Below are positions 21,301 through 33,872 of a stretch of 64,000 nt of DNA, in pieces. The first letter of the stretch is position 1, and every line of letters starts with the position of its first letter. The stretch covers positions 1-64,000 of the forward strand of contig JANSLP010000110.1 of NCBI GenBank assembly GCA_029298735.1, given 5' to 3'. The position numbers and the translations under genes are program-made. The notes under the pieces were generated by a model. The model saw only the letters and a program-made list of their open reading frames with translations. It made no database searches and was not told where the DNA came from. Source of the stretch: Ophiostoma sp. CBS 140.51 (lineage: Eukaryota > Ascomycota > Sordariomycetes > Ophiostomatales > Ophiostomataceae).

Positions 21301-24300
21301 GATGTACTTTATGGGAACGATAGGAGACTACATGAGAGATAGACGTTGATATTTAACGTGCATCGCGTCAACTAACGGTGTTGTACAGATAGAGTTTTGG
21401 ATAGCGTCGGTAGGATAGCCCTTTAGGTAACGCGGTAATACGCAAGTAATAGACATCGGCCTTGGATATATACGCTTTAAATCTGCTCTCAACGGGTCTA
21501 AGAGAAGCACATAATATTGACGTTCCCTTTTTCGTTGTTGCCGGTGCTGTTATGCAACTTCCAGCGTCTCTTATCATTCAACTAAACATGACGATGACGC
21601 TCGTAGATCTAGTCTCTTTATATTCTACCCGCCTTGAGATTTTATGATGAATTTCCAGTACACTCTTTTCTTCCATTATATGTCTACGGCATCCGTGGAT
21701 ACCTGAAGGAAACTACTCGACTATTCGATGTTGGCCCTTGGACAAAGGAACAGTATTATTTGGCTTCCTTTGCCTCCTTTTCCTTCCTTGTGCCATAATA
21801 TTTGATTATTGCCAATTTTCGATCCTGTTTCCCGATTGGCTTCTTATTATAAATTTAAAATATTTACATATCCTCTGTCACTGGTTATTAAGTTCACGAG
21901 TAAGTCCCGACCAAGTAAACGGCGAGTCAGCCGGATCAGAGCCACAAACTTATTAAATTGTTACTGAAACTGCGGAGGTTGAATTTCTTCGGGGTCGACC
22001 ATTTCCGAACCTCTGGATGTGATGTATTCCAAAATTGTTTCTTGAAAAGTCACCGTTGACAGAGTCGACCCGGATGTGGCCATCAAGGGCGATCCCTGAA
22101 ATAGCAGCGAAAAGGTGTAGGTCAAATTTTAACATCAGGAACAAAGACTGCGAGAAGTGGCTACGTAACAATTAAGAGCAAATCATAGCTTCAGCATCCA
22201 ACGCAATTAATAAACAAAACCAGGGAAGGGGATATGTTCGGGCGCCGAACGAATGGATAGCAAGCTTGTTCTTTGGTTGTGTTAAAATGACGAACAGGAC
22301 CGGGGCCAACTTGTCAGCTGGGAAGGACCGGGGACAAACCTGATAGCGGATACGGCAGGCACGGGCAACAGTGAGCATCTTATGCGGACTGCAAAGGGCC
22401 ATTGAAACATAGCGATCCGTGCAGGGCTCCGAACCAATAACTCTGCCAGGCACTCAGTCTTCATGGGCCACGGAGCATGTTCAGACCAAAAAGACTCTTT
22501 GATACTGTCGCCTGGCTTTTGCGATAAAAGTTTTGTGGCTTGCCTCGGAAATGCTGTCCCTGGGTCATTCCCAAGGGTGGTTAACAAACTTGCCTGAGAG
22601 CCGTGCCGTCTTGGCCTTGACGACAAGAGAAATGAGAATGTGAAATACGGGCAAGAAAAAGGACCTCTCTTGTGCTGCTCGGTATTACTTCTCAGCCTCA
22701 TTACTCCGAGGATGTGTATTTGTTATTCACGTACGTCTCTTTCATCTCGCATTCCACTCTTCTTCGGCGCGGTATCCCAACCGAGAAGTTATTACGTTTC
22801 CCTTATGTCCCTCAAACTAGGCTCGCCTGTCTTGCAGTCCCTATTTTGTTAGTTCTCCCTTCATCAACTTCGCTTGCGTCGAAGCCTTCACAGGACTCTC
22901 CCCTTTTTCATACCGCTTATGAAGTCCGAGAACTCAGTTCGATGAGGACATACTTGTGTCAGAGTCAATGACTGTACACTTTTAAGGGGCCATCTTTCGT
23001 ATACCAAACAATAACACCGTATCACGATAGAGCTCCGACTTTCCCCTTCTATTTCTTTTCAATTACCTGCGTGCTTTTCTTCCCCAGACGCGAAGCGAAG
23101 AACGCACCGTAAAAAAAGTGTGTGTGTGGACCACAAAATTAACTGCCTCTTTTTTGCACAGAGGACGCCACCGGGTATGCTTCCCCGTTGGCCAATGCTT
23201 TCTTAATGTGACGTGCGCACGGATCTGTTTCTGTCTGCTCTTGTGAAAGAGTCCTGTCAAAATCTTGATGTTCATCTCCTTTGTTCATTGTAAATTGATC
23301 ATCCTGAAATGTCTTCACTTGCTTTTTAAGAAGGTCATTTTGCGTCCTTGCGCAGAGGTTGCATGAAAACATTCTTCTCTCACCGGCACGGATCCGTCAA
23401 AAACATACGACACAGATCAGTACTTCATAGTTGGCAACCTCGATGAACGGATTTGTCTTCCTCTTCTGGCCAACGATTGGTGGGAAAGTTTGTTTTCGAC
23501 AGAGAGTCTGTGCTGTAGCACTTGCGCACACAAATTGACAGTGCACGGAGGTCGACAGTACACTTTTTTTTTGAGCACAAACAAAGTGTGAAAGGTCCTC
23601 TACAACTGTCATTTTGCCACCTCGATTTTTTTCTCACATTTATATTTTCTTTGTTTTTATAAATACCTCGCGGAAGTTGTGTGACGATCGAGATCGTTGA
23701 TGCTGCAGAACGGCACGTTGAAAGAAAGCAAACACAGCGGCAACAGGAGGATGAAAAGCCCCTACTCTCCGTGCTGTAGTGTTCAGGAACACGATTTACA
23801 GTAGGCCTGGCGAACAATCATGTGTGTGGCAATGCCAACGGCGACTCCACAAAGACAAATCTGTTGTGAAACTGCTAGACAGGAGAAGGGGTTTCTGCAT
23901 TCTGCCTCTTCACAAGAGGGGAAAAGGAAACTCCAAGGCCACTTATTGACGGATCGCCTCTCGCTGTATTCAATTTTTTGCAACGATCCGTTGAAAAAAT
24001 ACAAAGCATGCATGCTTCTTCAGATGGATGCAGATGTTGTGCTGCATATGCAGGGGTGCTCAGGCCCCCTTTTGTTCTTGTTCGCCCATTTGCCTCTCTT
24101 GGGATTCCAATGTATTCACTCACACTGCAGACGGCAGCCGGTAGCACTCACGGCAGTGATATGCCACTCGTGCATTTCGCTCGAGTTTCGTGCAGTCCCT
24201 GGCTGCTGGTTCTTCATTCACATGTTGTCCCTTGTCTTCATGGTGTCAACGACTGCCAAAAAAGAAAGCTGTTCTCTCCCTGCGACCCCTGTCACGGTCA

Positions 24301-26863
24301 AAAAGGACCCGCAAGCCTCTTCACCGGTGTTCCACTCATTGTTCCCCTCTCGACAAGCCTCGACAGGCCCAGACAGGCTTTTGTCCACATTCTCTGCAAC
24401 GTCAACGTCCGAGCACCACCACGACACGCAGCAAAACCCAAAAAAGCCCATAGAAACCTCAGGCTTCATTGTCTGAGCACACGGACCAGCAAGCCCTATT
24501 GTCCAACCAAAGAACGGGAAGGACGCGGCTGTGGAGACCACGGTGACAGGGCTGATCCTGGTTTGACCGAAGAAGATGTCGGGCAGGCAAAATATGGCAA
24601 ATGGCAAGATGTGCAACAAAGTCTGGCCGAACGAAACTCGGCCTTTAATACGGAGGATATGCCTTTTTGGATGATCACTTTATATGCATCCAATGTTTCC
24701 AACAAGGCATTATGATAAACGATAAACACAAAATAAAATCCGTTTATGGCCACGAGACAAACGAACCACGATGTGACCGTTCAAGGATGGCAAAATTATG
24801 TGCATTCGTGGGTGCATGTATCCCAGACCACATCCTTTGGACACATGAGAACGTCCAAATTATGAACTTGCCACGAACATGTTGACCCCTCTAACCAAGC
24901 ATTTCTATTCCCTGTCCCTTTTATTCTTTCAGCCCATCGTCTTTCCTCGAAAAGGGAAGGAGGATCGTCGTTGCCTCCGAGTCTAGGCCTCATTCTCTCC
25001 ATGTCTTTCCTCCCGCGCCCTTTGCAAATGGGTACTTGCTTGCGAACATCGCCTGAGTTCCGCCGACAATTGAGTTTACACAATGCAAGGGAGAATAAGG
25101 TTACGACAAGATATCTCGAAACACGGCTCATCATTTTTGGTGAGATAGACTTTGTCGTTCTCCTCTTTGTTTCCCCTCCGAACCTGCCCCAATGTGGTCA
25201 AGACTAGCCCGTGGATCGCCCGCTCCCCGGACGCAACGTTTTTCTCAAGGAGGATGCAGCGGTCGAGACACAAAAATACGCGCGCTACTGTAACCGAGCC
25301 CTCCATGAAATCGTGATCAGAGTGGGCAGGCAAGGAACGTCAGCAACGGTTTTGATCTTGGCCTGGCCGGGCGTCACTACTGTGCAAGGTGGAAAGGGGA
25401 CCACTTGTCAGTGCTAGCTCCGGCTTATTTGTGCCTAGGGTGAGGGGAAAGATGGTGAATAGGACGAGACCGAGGGGAAAACATTTCGCACATTCAGAAT
25501 CAAACCGGTCTGGTGAAAATCAAAAGAAAACCAAACATCAAGACACCAGGAGCCAGTAAACTTCAACTCATGTCACGCTGCTCTGGACCAGTCTCTTCTC
25601 TGACCAACAGTTCGTCTTCCCGCTGGGAATGACAGAAAACGACTCGAACAGGTTCCCCAGACCGAGTTGGTGGAGACATCACAACCCCTGTTCTGTCCCT
25701 CTTCAGCGCGTTTGTCGAGTTTGTGTCTCTACCCTTGTCCTTCTCCGCTCCAGGATGTTTCCTACCCTGGTCCTTGAACGCTGGATTTGAATGATTGCTG
25801 ACGGCTATCGTTTCTTCATTGCAGGTGCGTCGTACAACTCGTTTTTTTTGTATCCCTCCTGTGGGCCCCTGTTTGGCATCCTTTGCTTTTGCATTTCTGT
25901 TCTTAATTTGTATCTTTTGCATAAGCCTTCGTTCATGTCCCTGCTCTTAAGATAATGTATTTTTGTGGTCGGCGTACGCAAACAATATCGCCGGTATCAA
26001 ATTTGTACGAAGTAGGCTCAACACTCACGTTCTCTTTCGCCCCCAGGAGACATTGTTCATCGTTCGTCTCCTCCCCTGGACATACGACGCTGCACCACAC
26101 CCTCAAAACGACGGGGTCGTTGGATTGTCTTTTGTTTTAGCTGTTGCAGCAAAAACGAGACCTCGAGACAAAGTACCTTTTGTTCCTGTATCTGCCAAGT
26201 TGTAGTGGGCCGGGGAAGATCTTTGGCGTTCCTTGCCCTGACCTCACTCCTCCCAAGTCCTGATGCAACCCTAGAAAATCAACCACGAGTGTGGCTGCCA
26301 TCCACCATCCTCTTTCTGTCGTCCCTCCTCCGACCTCCGACATCACATCCGCGTCTCTTTTTCTTCGTTTTTCCCCTTTATTTTTTGGTCCACCTCCACA
26401 GCGTCTCTCGATGACCTCGATCCAAATACCCTTCCCTTCTCTCCACCGTATATCCCTCTCCTCAGTTCTCACACCCACGGACCGTTCCGTGGATTTTAAT
26501 AACCAGACGTCCCCCCTTTTACTTCTCTTCTTCTATCCTGACTGTCCTTTTTTATTAGTGTCTTTCTTAGCTACTGCCTCTTGTTTCTATTCATCTTCAC
26601 TCATTTTTATTTTTCTACTTGTGGTCACCTATCCCCTGCATCTACGCTGTTCTGTCATAACAGCATCAAGACGTTACCAGTCCACCCCGTCGATCCAACA
26701 GCGCGCCAACCAGCTAGCTCAACGACGAGCTCGACGCGGTGAAACAAGCACAAACGACCATACGGCGCGCAATTGGACGTGTCGTTGTTTCGTTTCTTGC
26801 CGTGATCGACAACTCGACCAAGGCCAAAATACTTTTGAATCATCTCGCCTTTTTCCTTTCGCC
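21301..26863. other. 5.6 kb intergenic region
   Basis: The longest gap in the window. The block 23820-24715 is open in two plus frames and partly on the minus strand, but none of the translations resembles a known protein, so I treat it as stop-poor non-coding sequence. 26200-26863 is pyrimidine-rich, in frame with and directly upstream of the SAT4-type gene, and is probably its 5' leader. No transposon ORF, terminal repeat or tRNA was recognised. Confidence 0.5.
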
Positions 26864-28146
26864 ATGTCATCCGCCGGCCTCGAAACCCGTGGTCCTTACA
26901 TCAACGCGTCTATCTGGACGCTTCAGGGCCTTGCTGGTCTCTTCCTCGGCCTCCGCATCTACTGTAAAATCTTCCGGCACCGCGGCCTCTGGTTCGACGA
27001 CTACTTCCTCATTGCCGCATGGGTTCTCCTGGCCGTCAGTGCCTCGGCCACCAGCAGCAACGTCGCCCTGGGCTTTGGCCATCACTTTGTCAATTTTGAC
27101 CCGCAAAACCTAGAGCATTATGGCATTTTCAGCTTGCTATCCGGATTCTTCTCGATCCTCTCGGCCGTCTGTAGCAAGACGTCCTTTGCCATTACGCTGC
27201 TGCGCCTGACGGATGGCTGGACAAGGCGCATCATCTGGGCTATTATCATCTCGATGAATATTCTGATGCCCTTGAGCGCGCTCTTTTTGTTTGTCTCGTG
27301 CAATCCGCCTGCCAAGAACTGGAAGCCGCAGCAGCCGGGCAAATGTTGGCCCTCCAACGTGTCCGTTATCTACGGCATTGTCGTCGGCGCCTACTCGTCG
27401 AGCTGTGATTTGGCGCTGGCTCTGCTGCCCTGGCGTATTCTCATGCGCTTTCGCATGTACCGCCGCGAGAAAATTGGTGTGGCCCTGGCCATGTCCATGG
27501 GTGTTTTGTAAGTTCTAGATGCTGTTGGGAATTGAAAACTTCTCTTTCTTGATTTTATCTGCTAACGTTTCTCAGCGCCTGCGCAACCGGTATTGCCAAG
27601 TGCGTAATGCTACCTCTGCTGGGCAGCGCCGATTTCACCTACGATGGTGCGCCCTTCGTCGTCTGGGGCTTCGCCGAGTGCGCTGTCTCCATCATGGCCG
27701 CGTCCATCCCAGCTCTGCGTGCCCTCGTCAACGAGATCCGGGGTGGTCCCGAGTTCATCCAGCGCATGGTACCGTCTCTGCGGCTATCGCCTGCAGCTGC
27801 CTCAAAGCAACCCGAGGAGGATAGCCACGCCACGACGGTGTCTGTTTCGCCTGGCCTCGACCTAGAGAGCGGTGGTAACATTGAGGCTCCACCACCGGCC
27901 TACGAGGTTAGCGGCGGCGGATCCGCGGGCCTGTCTTTCCCGTCACCGTCAGGGTCGGCATCACCATCTGCCTCGGGCTCATCTCTGCCCAAGAGCGACA
28001 ACGACAAGTCCATCTTGGCCAAGTCGGGCCTGTCCAACGCCGAAGTGGCCGTGGATGAGGTGGCTGAGGCGGGTGACCCAGTTGGCGAGCACGATGTCGA
28101 GATGAACACCCGGCGGCACTCATACAACATGCAAAATGTGTCCTAA
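26864..28146 (+). CDS. SAT4/fungal-rhodopsin-domain integral membrane protein (copy 1)
   Basis: Exons 26864-27507 and 27576-28146. The intron 27508-27575 has donor GTAAGT, branch GCTAAC and acceptor TTCTCAG. The product is 404 residues. Seven hydrophobic segments with family marks: LRIYCKIFRHRGLWFDDYFL near the second helix, a SKTSFAITLLRL helix, the CNPPAKNW loop, DLALALLPWRIL, REKIGVALAMSMGV, and DFTYDGAPFVVWGFAE spanning the last helix. A soluble Pro/Ser-rich tail of about 110 residues follows. This family includes Pth11-like receptors with and without an extracellular CFEM domain; no CFEM domain is present here. A receptor-like role is inferred only from the family. The frame is open for over 190 codons upstream, with an in-frame ATG at 26411, but that stretch has no domain and is T/C-rich. 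A paralogue lies at 32538. Confidence 0.87.
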
Positions 28147-28928
28147 GTCGACAATTGAACGACCACCACAAGCTTTACTTTTCTTTGTTTTGATTGTTTT
28201 TCTCCTTTTTTCATACCAGCAGGCAACATTTGGGCTAGGATCTCTGTTTTAACACGCGGCACACAACGGATTACTTTTATTCTAGTTGGCGCGGGATACT
28301 GTCGTTTTTTTTCTCTTGTATATGATATTTATGTAGTCTATTTTATGGGTATGTCCTCTCTCACATAGAGATGAGGGCAGGGCGGCCACCGAAAACTCTT
28401 CTGTGAGCCAGGATACGAACTGAAAAAAGCGTTCAGCGAGCATGGATTTTGGGACATCTTATTTGATTAAAATTTGATTTGATTTATCGTCGCCTCTCAT
28501 GCTTCCCTACAAGAATGTAGTATTCTTGCAAGTCCAGAATTCTTAAGACTAGACACCGAGATAGATCGCTCGTTGCAATGAATTATCCATAGTATTAGGG
28601 TCATATTAGGACACCACGAAGTCTATGAAGTTCAACGGTATGATGTAGAAAACACTTGACGAGCGGTTTATATGGTTCATAGATGTGACTATAGAATCAG
28701 TATTTTTTCAATAGGATTTCTAGTGAATCATATGCGACGGCGTTGTATGAACATCCGAATGAATAAAAGATGTGAAGGAAACATTAATGCAGAAAACTCT
28801 TTGAAATGGGGACCGCCGATAACTCCTTATGACAATAAAGCACAGTAATGAGAACGCCGCATAGAAAAATGAGACATCATAACGGGTATAGCTGAATGAA
28901 ATATCACAGTGATGCACAACTAGCAGCC
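28147..28928. other. Convergent 3' region
   Basis: AT-rich gap of 0.8 kb between the 3' ends of the SAT4-type gene and ALB1. No gene seen. Confidence 0.6.
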
Positions 28929-29348
28929 TCACTGGATATCCACATCAGCCATGTCTTCCTCGACAGGAACGGCCTCCTTGACATCTGTGATATGTTAGGA
29001 CGTTGATACCATGGATAGTTAAATTATGAATCATATATTGAGACATAGAGAAGACGTACCAGCCATGACATCCTCAGGCAGCTTTCCGCCGTTGGCCTCC
29101 ATCTTGCGCTTCAGGGCCAGGGTCATACGCTGGATGACCTTCTTCTGCTTCTTAGCACTCAGCGGAGCACGGGGACCGCTGGTGGGCATTAGACCGGGAC
29201 GGGCGCCGCGCTTGGTGTCGGCCTTGGCGACACGGTCCTCCTTGTGGTGGCCGTCAGCAGAATTCTTCTTCTGTTGCTTGCGCTTGGTAGCAGCACGAGC
29301 AGCCATGCGGTTGCGGGACTGCTTGTTGGGGTTCTTGACGGAAGGCAT
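28929..29348 (-). CDS. ALB1: Alb1-type ribosome biogenesis protein
   Basis: Two exons on the minus strand: 29348-29060 and 28984-28929. The intron 28985-29059 has donor GTACGT, branch CTAAC and acceptor ATCACAG. The product is 114 residues. It opens with MPSVKNPNKQSRNRMAARAA and is very rich in Lys and Arg through residue 85, then turns acidic at the C-terminus (VPVEEDMADVDIQ). Length, basic N-terminus and composition fit the Alb1 family, which works with Arx1 on pre-60S ribosomal particles and shuttles between nucleus and cytoplasm. The family call rests on memory of the sequence pattern, not on a search. It sits between two SAT4-type genes, with no functional link implied. Confidence 0.78.
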
Positions 29349-32300
29349 TGTGAGACGGTGGTGGTGGAAAAGGAGAGGAAAAAAAGTAAGGAGATAAGGA
29401 TGAGAGAGGAGTGGAACTGTTTGATGTTCAAAACAAGTCCTGTGTGAAATGGAGAGGAGGGGGGAAGGCGGAGAGGGTCAAAGACTGTGAAGACGTCAAA
29501 AGCGACCGGGTACACGCAAACAAAGTCTGTGTGTTGACTGAAGTAGAAAGTCGGAGGCGAGCGATCCGGACAAATGTTGCGTTGAAAAGGGTTTTACTTG
29601 AGTGTTGAGGGTTGAGACGTCAAAAAGGCTGCGGTGAGGTTTTGGCTAGCTGGTCCCAGTCGCAGTTGCCCATTGAAGAAAATTTTCTCCACTAACAAAA
29701 CTTCAAACGCCACAGATGCAAGCCACAAACCGCCAAGGCCCAGCAGACTTGCTGTCTGGCAAGTCAAGAGCCCCATAAATACGGAAAAGCGCGCCATGCT
29801 GCGGCTCTAGCCGATCCCCTAAGAAGTCTTCTTTCAGTTGTCCTCAGCGGCCGTCTCCACTATATGTTTTGACAGCTGACCGTGACAGTTCAACACTCCT
29901 TTCCCCCGTCCAACACCCACCACACACATTGCCCACTCACACCTCACAGAGACGACAGGGTCTCCGTCCGTGTTAGTCGCAAGATGCCCATCCTCTCGTA
30001 CACGACGTTTCAGATTCTCAAGTATCTTACGGTGTACGACGTAAATAGCAGTCAGTTTTGGCAGCGTTTGCCATTTTTGTTCCATTTTTGTTCTGTTTTT
30101 GTTTTCAATTCCCATATATACACAATTATTTTTCGACGAAAAAAGAGAGAATATATATATGCTTGCTGTAGACTGTGATCTAACCTTAATCTATCGAGTC
30201 TTATCAAAGGAGCAAGAACGCAAAATATCATCTCCTACACCAAGTATGTCCAGCGTCGTATTTAGTCTCCCATTTCCTGGAAAAATTGCCAAGACGACTT
30301 CCAAAACATTGCGGCGTCACAGGCGATCAGCTATGTCGCGTGCAGGCGACGGCAAGTGCGTTTTGAAGGTATACGGGAGGCAAAATACGGGGAACGGGAA
30401 GTGAACAGTGATCAGTTAGCCTTACTCTCTACACAGCACATTTCCCTCTTTTGACTTGACGATGCCCTCCACTGTTGACTAGGTATATTTTTACAACAAC
30501 TCAGGGTTCCTGGATGCTGGGTTTCGTATGTCGTGTTTATTTGGCCGTTCTCGTCCTTTCACTTTTTTTTTCTTATTCATTGTCTTTTTTTTTGGCACTG
30601 CCTGTCTGTCGATCATCGGACGTCTGCCATTTGTCATGATTTATCACGCAGTCGTCTGTTAAAAAGAGAACAATAAAGTAATGATAAATTATGGTTATCA
30701 GTGAGTAGGCAAAACAAACGGCGAGGACAGTGACATATACACTTAAAAGTGAATATGCCGGAGCGATTAGAGCTCACATCCTGCCCATCATATTCATTTA
30801 TTCAGTATCTTCTCCCCTTTATTGTTGTTTCTCCTACTCATAATTTCCTGTCTTGACTACGTGACTGCCAAGACAAAATCTTCCAACAACAACCTGCCGC
30901 CCCCTCGTTTTCCTTCTACTCTTTCTTTCGGGTCCCCAAGTGTCCCATCAGACACAAAACCCCGGGTTTCCACGCATTGCGAGACACAATCGTCCAACTG
31001 ATCGACGGCCCTGCCGCAATGCACATCGTCGAGCCAATGCGCTGGAGGAAGAGTCGTAAGCGTTGGGCACATTTCAATGTGTAATTGTATTGTAATGTTG
31101 TGCCTCATGTCGGATGATCTCTGCCTATGTGAAATGCTCGGGAAAAAGAGCACCGTCGTTGTCATACACATAGTGTGAATTGGGCTTTCCTTCCTTTCTT
31201 TTTTTTTCTTTCACATTCCCTGCTGGCCGTATTCCTTCCCTGTTTGTCTATCCCTCCTCCACAGTATTATTGCATTCGCTTCCCATATACCGGAGTTTCT
31301 AGCGTTACATTCTACATTTTCTCTTCCCTCACCCACTCACCTCCTGCAGCATTGCACTTTGACGTCTCACAGACCTTTCTTTACACTTTACACTCTTTTC
31401 TTACCTTAATTGCGACTTACACTCCGTACTCCTTATGTGCAAGCCTCATACTCCGCACTACAATATTACAAAATCCCAGCAAAGCACAGTCGCCGCTGCT
31501 ACCCAACACAGCGGAATTCGTTGACTCCGGAAAAGCACGGTTTCGGCGTTCATGTTGTTGACGACATCCCGACGTTACTATGCTTCTCTTTCAGACACAG
31601 GCATATTTTCAAAAACTAAAGAACTAAAGGACTAAACAACTTCCACCTGTTCGTCTTGTCACACCATCTGGATGCTGTCAGTGTCCTGCCCTGCCCTTGC
31701 TTTGTCTCCTTCTCAACTTTCATCTCTCGCCACGCTCGTTGTTATCCAAGCGTTCCTATATCCCTGGACAAAAAGGAGGCTCTTTTCTCTCCAACACAAT
31801 AGACTTTCTGGTTTTCAAAACTGCTTTTCTCCGGGATCGACGACAGGTCTTTCGTTTCTCGCGCCCTCTTTTGGCCCCCTCTCGTCGTCTCTACCTCCTT
31901 TGCCCACCCATTCTCCCCTCGCTTTCGCTCACCCTCGTACGCACGGTCTGTCGACTCAACGCACATACAGTCGAGGAGGCGTCGTCTTATTGTCGTGTCG
32001 TCTCTCAGTCTCTCACCACCCTCTTGACAGCTCCTCGACCAGGGTTGACCCCTGCGACGGCATATCCAGGTGCCAGCTATCCGGTCATGTATAAACTCTT
32101 CATTATCCCGTGGTCATCGTGAGCTGGTCCCATTGTTGATCAAAGTCTGGCTCTCTCAAATTTATTCTCTCCAGTTGTCGACCTGTCCTTGGCTTTTGCT
32201 CGACCTTTCCCTTTTCTTCTTTTTTTTCCCACATCATTTTCCCCTGTTCATCCGTCCTCCCATCTCCTCTTTCTCCTCCTTTTTTTCTTTTTTTTGCCTT

Positions 32301-32537
32301 CTCTCTTTTCTCTCCCTTCCTCTCACTTCCATCTCTACACCACGACATCCACTCTGTCAATACTCCGGGCGAGATCACGATAACACAGAGAGAGCAACAT
32401 CCATATTAGCCAAGGGGAACACAACGCCAGCTGATGTGAAGCAAATACTTCACTCAGCGTGTCTCACGACAGACTTGACGCAGTACCAATACAACAAATA
32501 CATCACCATCCCGAGAAGTCTCATATTTCATCACACA
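29349..32537. other. 3.2 kb divergent intergenic region
   Basis: Between ALB1 (minus) and the second SAT4-type gene (plus). 31160-32537 is strongly pyrimidine-rich on the plus strand and open in frame with the gene for 156 codons before its ATG, so it is probably promoter and leader. An ATG at 29984 begins a short frame (MPILSYTTFQILKYLTVYD) that might be a small exon, but I found no convincing continuation. Confidence 0.5.
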
Positions 32538-33872
32538 ATGGAGGCCTTTTACGAGTCCTTTTACACGACAACACCGAATGCGGTCTCGCGAACACAACCG
32601 CGACAGGCCACAGCAACGATTCCTTTCGCCGATCTACCGCACGACAACCAGGCGCCGCAACTAAACTTCACCATCTGGCTCCTTACAGGCCTTTCCTTGG
32701 GGTTTCTGAGTCTCCGTGTCTACTGCAAGTTTTTGCGTGGCCGAGGGCTCTGGTGGGATGACTATGTCCTCATCACTTCGTGGATCTCGCTCGCTCTTGC
32801 TTCGGGCTTCACCACGGCTGCCACCACCTTTGGTTATGGCAAGCATCTGTGGGATATTCCGTCAGGTAGCTTCTACCCACTCAATGTCGTTTCCACATTC
32901 GCCGGCTTCTTCTCCATCTTGGCCGCCGTCTGGAGCAAGACATCTTTTGCCATGACCGTGCTGCGTATCTCCACAGGGTGGATGCGCTGGTCCATTTGGT
33001 TTATTATCATGTCGATCAACGTGATCCTGGGCACGAGCGCCATCTTCCAGTGGATTCGCTGCACGCCCATACAAAAGATCTTTGACTCGTCCATTCCTGG
33101 CGAGTGTTTGCCGCAGGATGTCGTGACTGCGTACAATACGTTTTCGACGGCCTACTCGGGCGCCATGGATATTTGCCTGGCAATCTTTCCCTGGAAGATT
33201 ATCTGGGGCATGTCCATGAACCGCAAGGAGAAGCTTGGTGTTCTCTTTGCCATGAGCATGGGTGTTTTTGCCGGTGTGGCTTCACTCATCAAGGTGTCCA
33301 AAGTCAACTCTCTCGCCAACTCGGATCCTAGTAAGTGTCTTTCCCATCCACTAGATAAGAGAATATTTACTAACATCACAGGCTACACTGTCCAACTTGT
33401 TATTTGGGGCGTGGCTGAGAGTGCCATCACCATCATTGCTGCCTCTATTCCCATCTTGCGCGCTCTTCTGCGCGATGACAAAATGTCCAATTCGCCACAA
33501 TCCGAAGCCGAGATCGAGCTCAACACGGGCAACTGGAACATGAGCAGTCTCAACGACACCAATCTGGGCAACAATCTCAACGTGCACAATGTCAACAATA
33601 GCAACGATGCTAGCAGCAATAACAACGCCAGCACTAGCACGTTGGGCAGAATACGGGCAGCCGTCACACGGACAAAGAAGCCGTCCAAATCAGCAGCATC
33701 TGCTCCTCCTCGAAATACAACAACGACTACCACAACAACAACATCCTCAACAAGGGGTGCGCCGAGTTGGGTCACGCAACCCGTAACCATCTCATCCGCA
33801 AACCGGGACCGCACAGAAGACTTCCGGCCACTGTCTACAGAAATTGCTACAGGTAGCAAGTCATTGGTATGA
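32538..33872 (+). CDS. SAT4/fungal-rhodopsin-domain integral membrane protein (copy 2)
   Basis: Exons 32538-33330 and 33382-33872. The intron 33331-33381 has donor GTAAGT, branch CTAAC and acceptor CATCACAG. The product is 427 residues. It shares with copy 1 the layout of seven helices and the marks LRVYCKFLRGRGLWWDDYVL, SKTSFAMTVLRIS, the RCTPIQKIF loop, DICLAIFPWKIIWGM, REKLGVLFAMSMGVFAG and YTVQLVIWGVAES, followed by an Asn/Ser/Thr-rich soluble tail of about 140 residues. The intron is 51 bases long, divisible by three and free of in-frame stops, so an unspliced transcript would encode a 17-residue insertion in the loop before the last helix. No CFEM domain. The function is unknown beyond the receptor-like family. 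Confidence 0.87.
   Translation: MEAFYESFYTTTPNAVSRTQPRQATATIPFADLPHDNQAPQLNFTIWLLTGLSLGFLSLRVYCKFLRGRGLWWDDYVLITSWISLALASGFTTAATTFGYGKHLWDIPSGSFYPLNVVSTFAGFFSILAAVWSKTSFAMTVLRISTGWMRWSIWFIIMSINVILGTSAIFQWIRCTPIQKIFDSSIPGECLPQDVVTAYNTFSTAYSGAMDICLAIFPWKIIWGMSMNRKEKLGVLFAMSMGVFAGVASLIKVSKVNSLANSDPSKCLSHPLDKRIFTNITGYTVQLVIWGVAESAITIIAASIPILRALLRDDKMSNSPQSEAEIELNTGNWNMSSLNDTNLGNNLNVHNVNNSNDASSNNNASTSTLGRIRAAVTRTKKPSKSAASAPPRNTTTTTTTTTSSTRGAPSWVTQPVTISSANRDRTEDFRPLSTEIATGSKSLV

Noticed and set aside
29984..30050. Short frame MPILSYTTFQILKYLTVYD as first exon of a small gene
   Set aside because: A GTAAAT donor follows, but I could not find an acceptor and second exon that make a recognisable protein.
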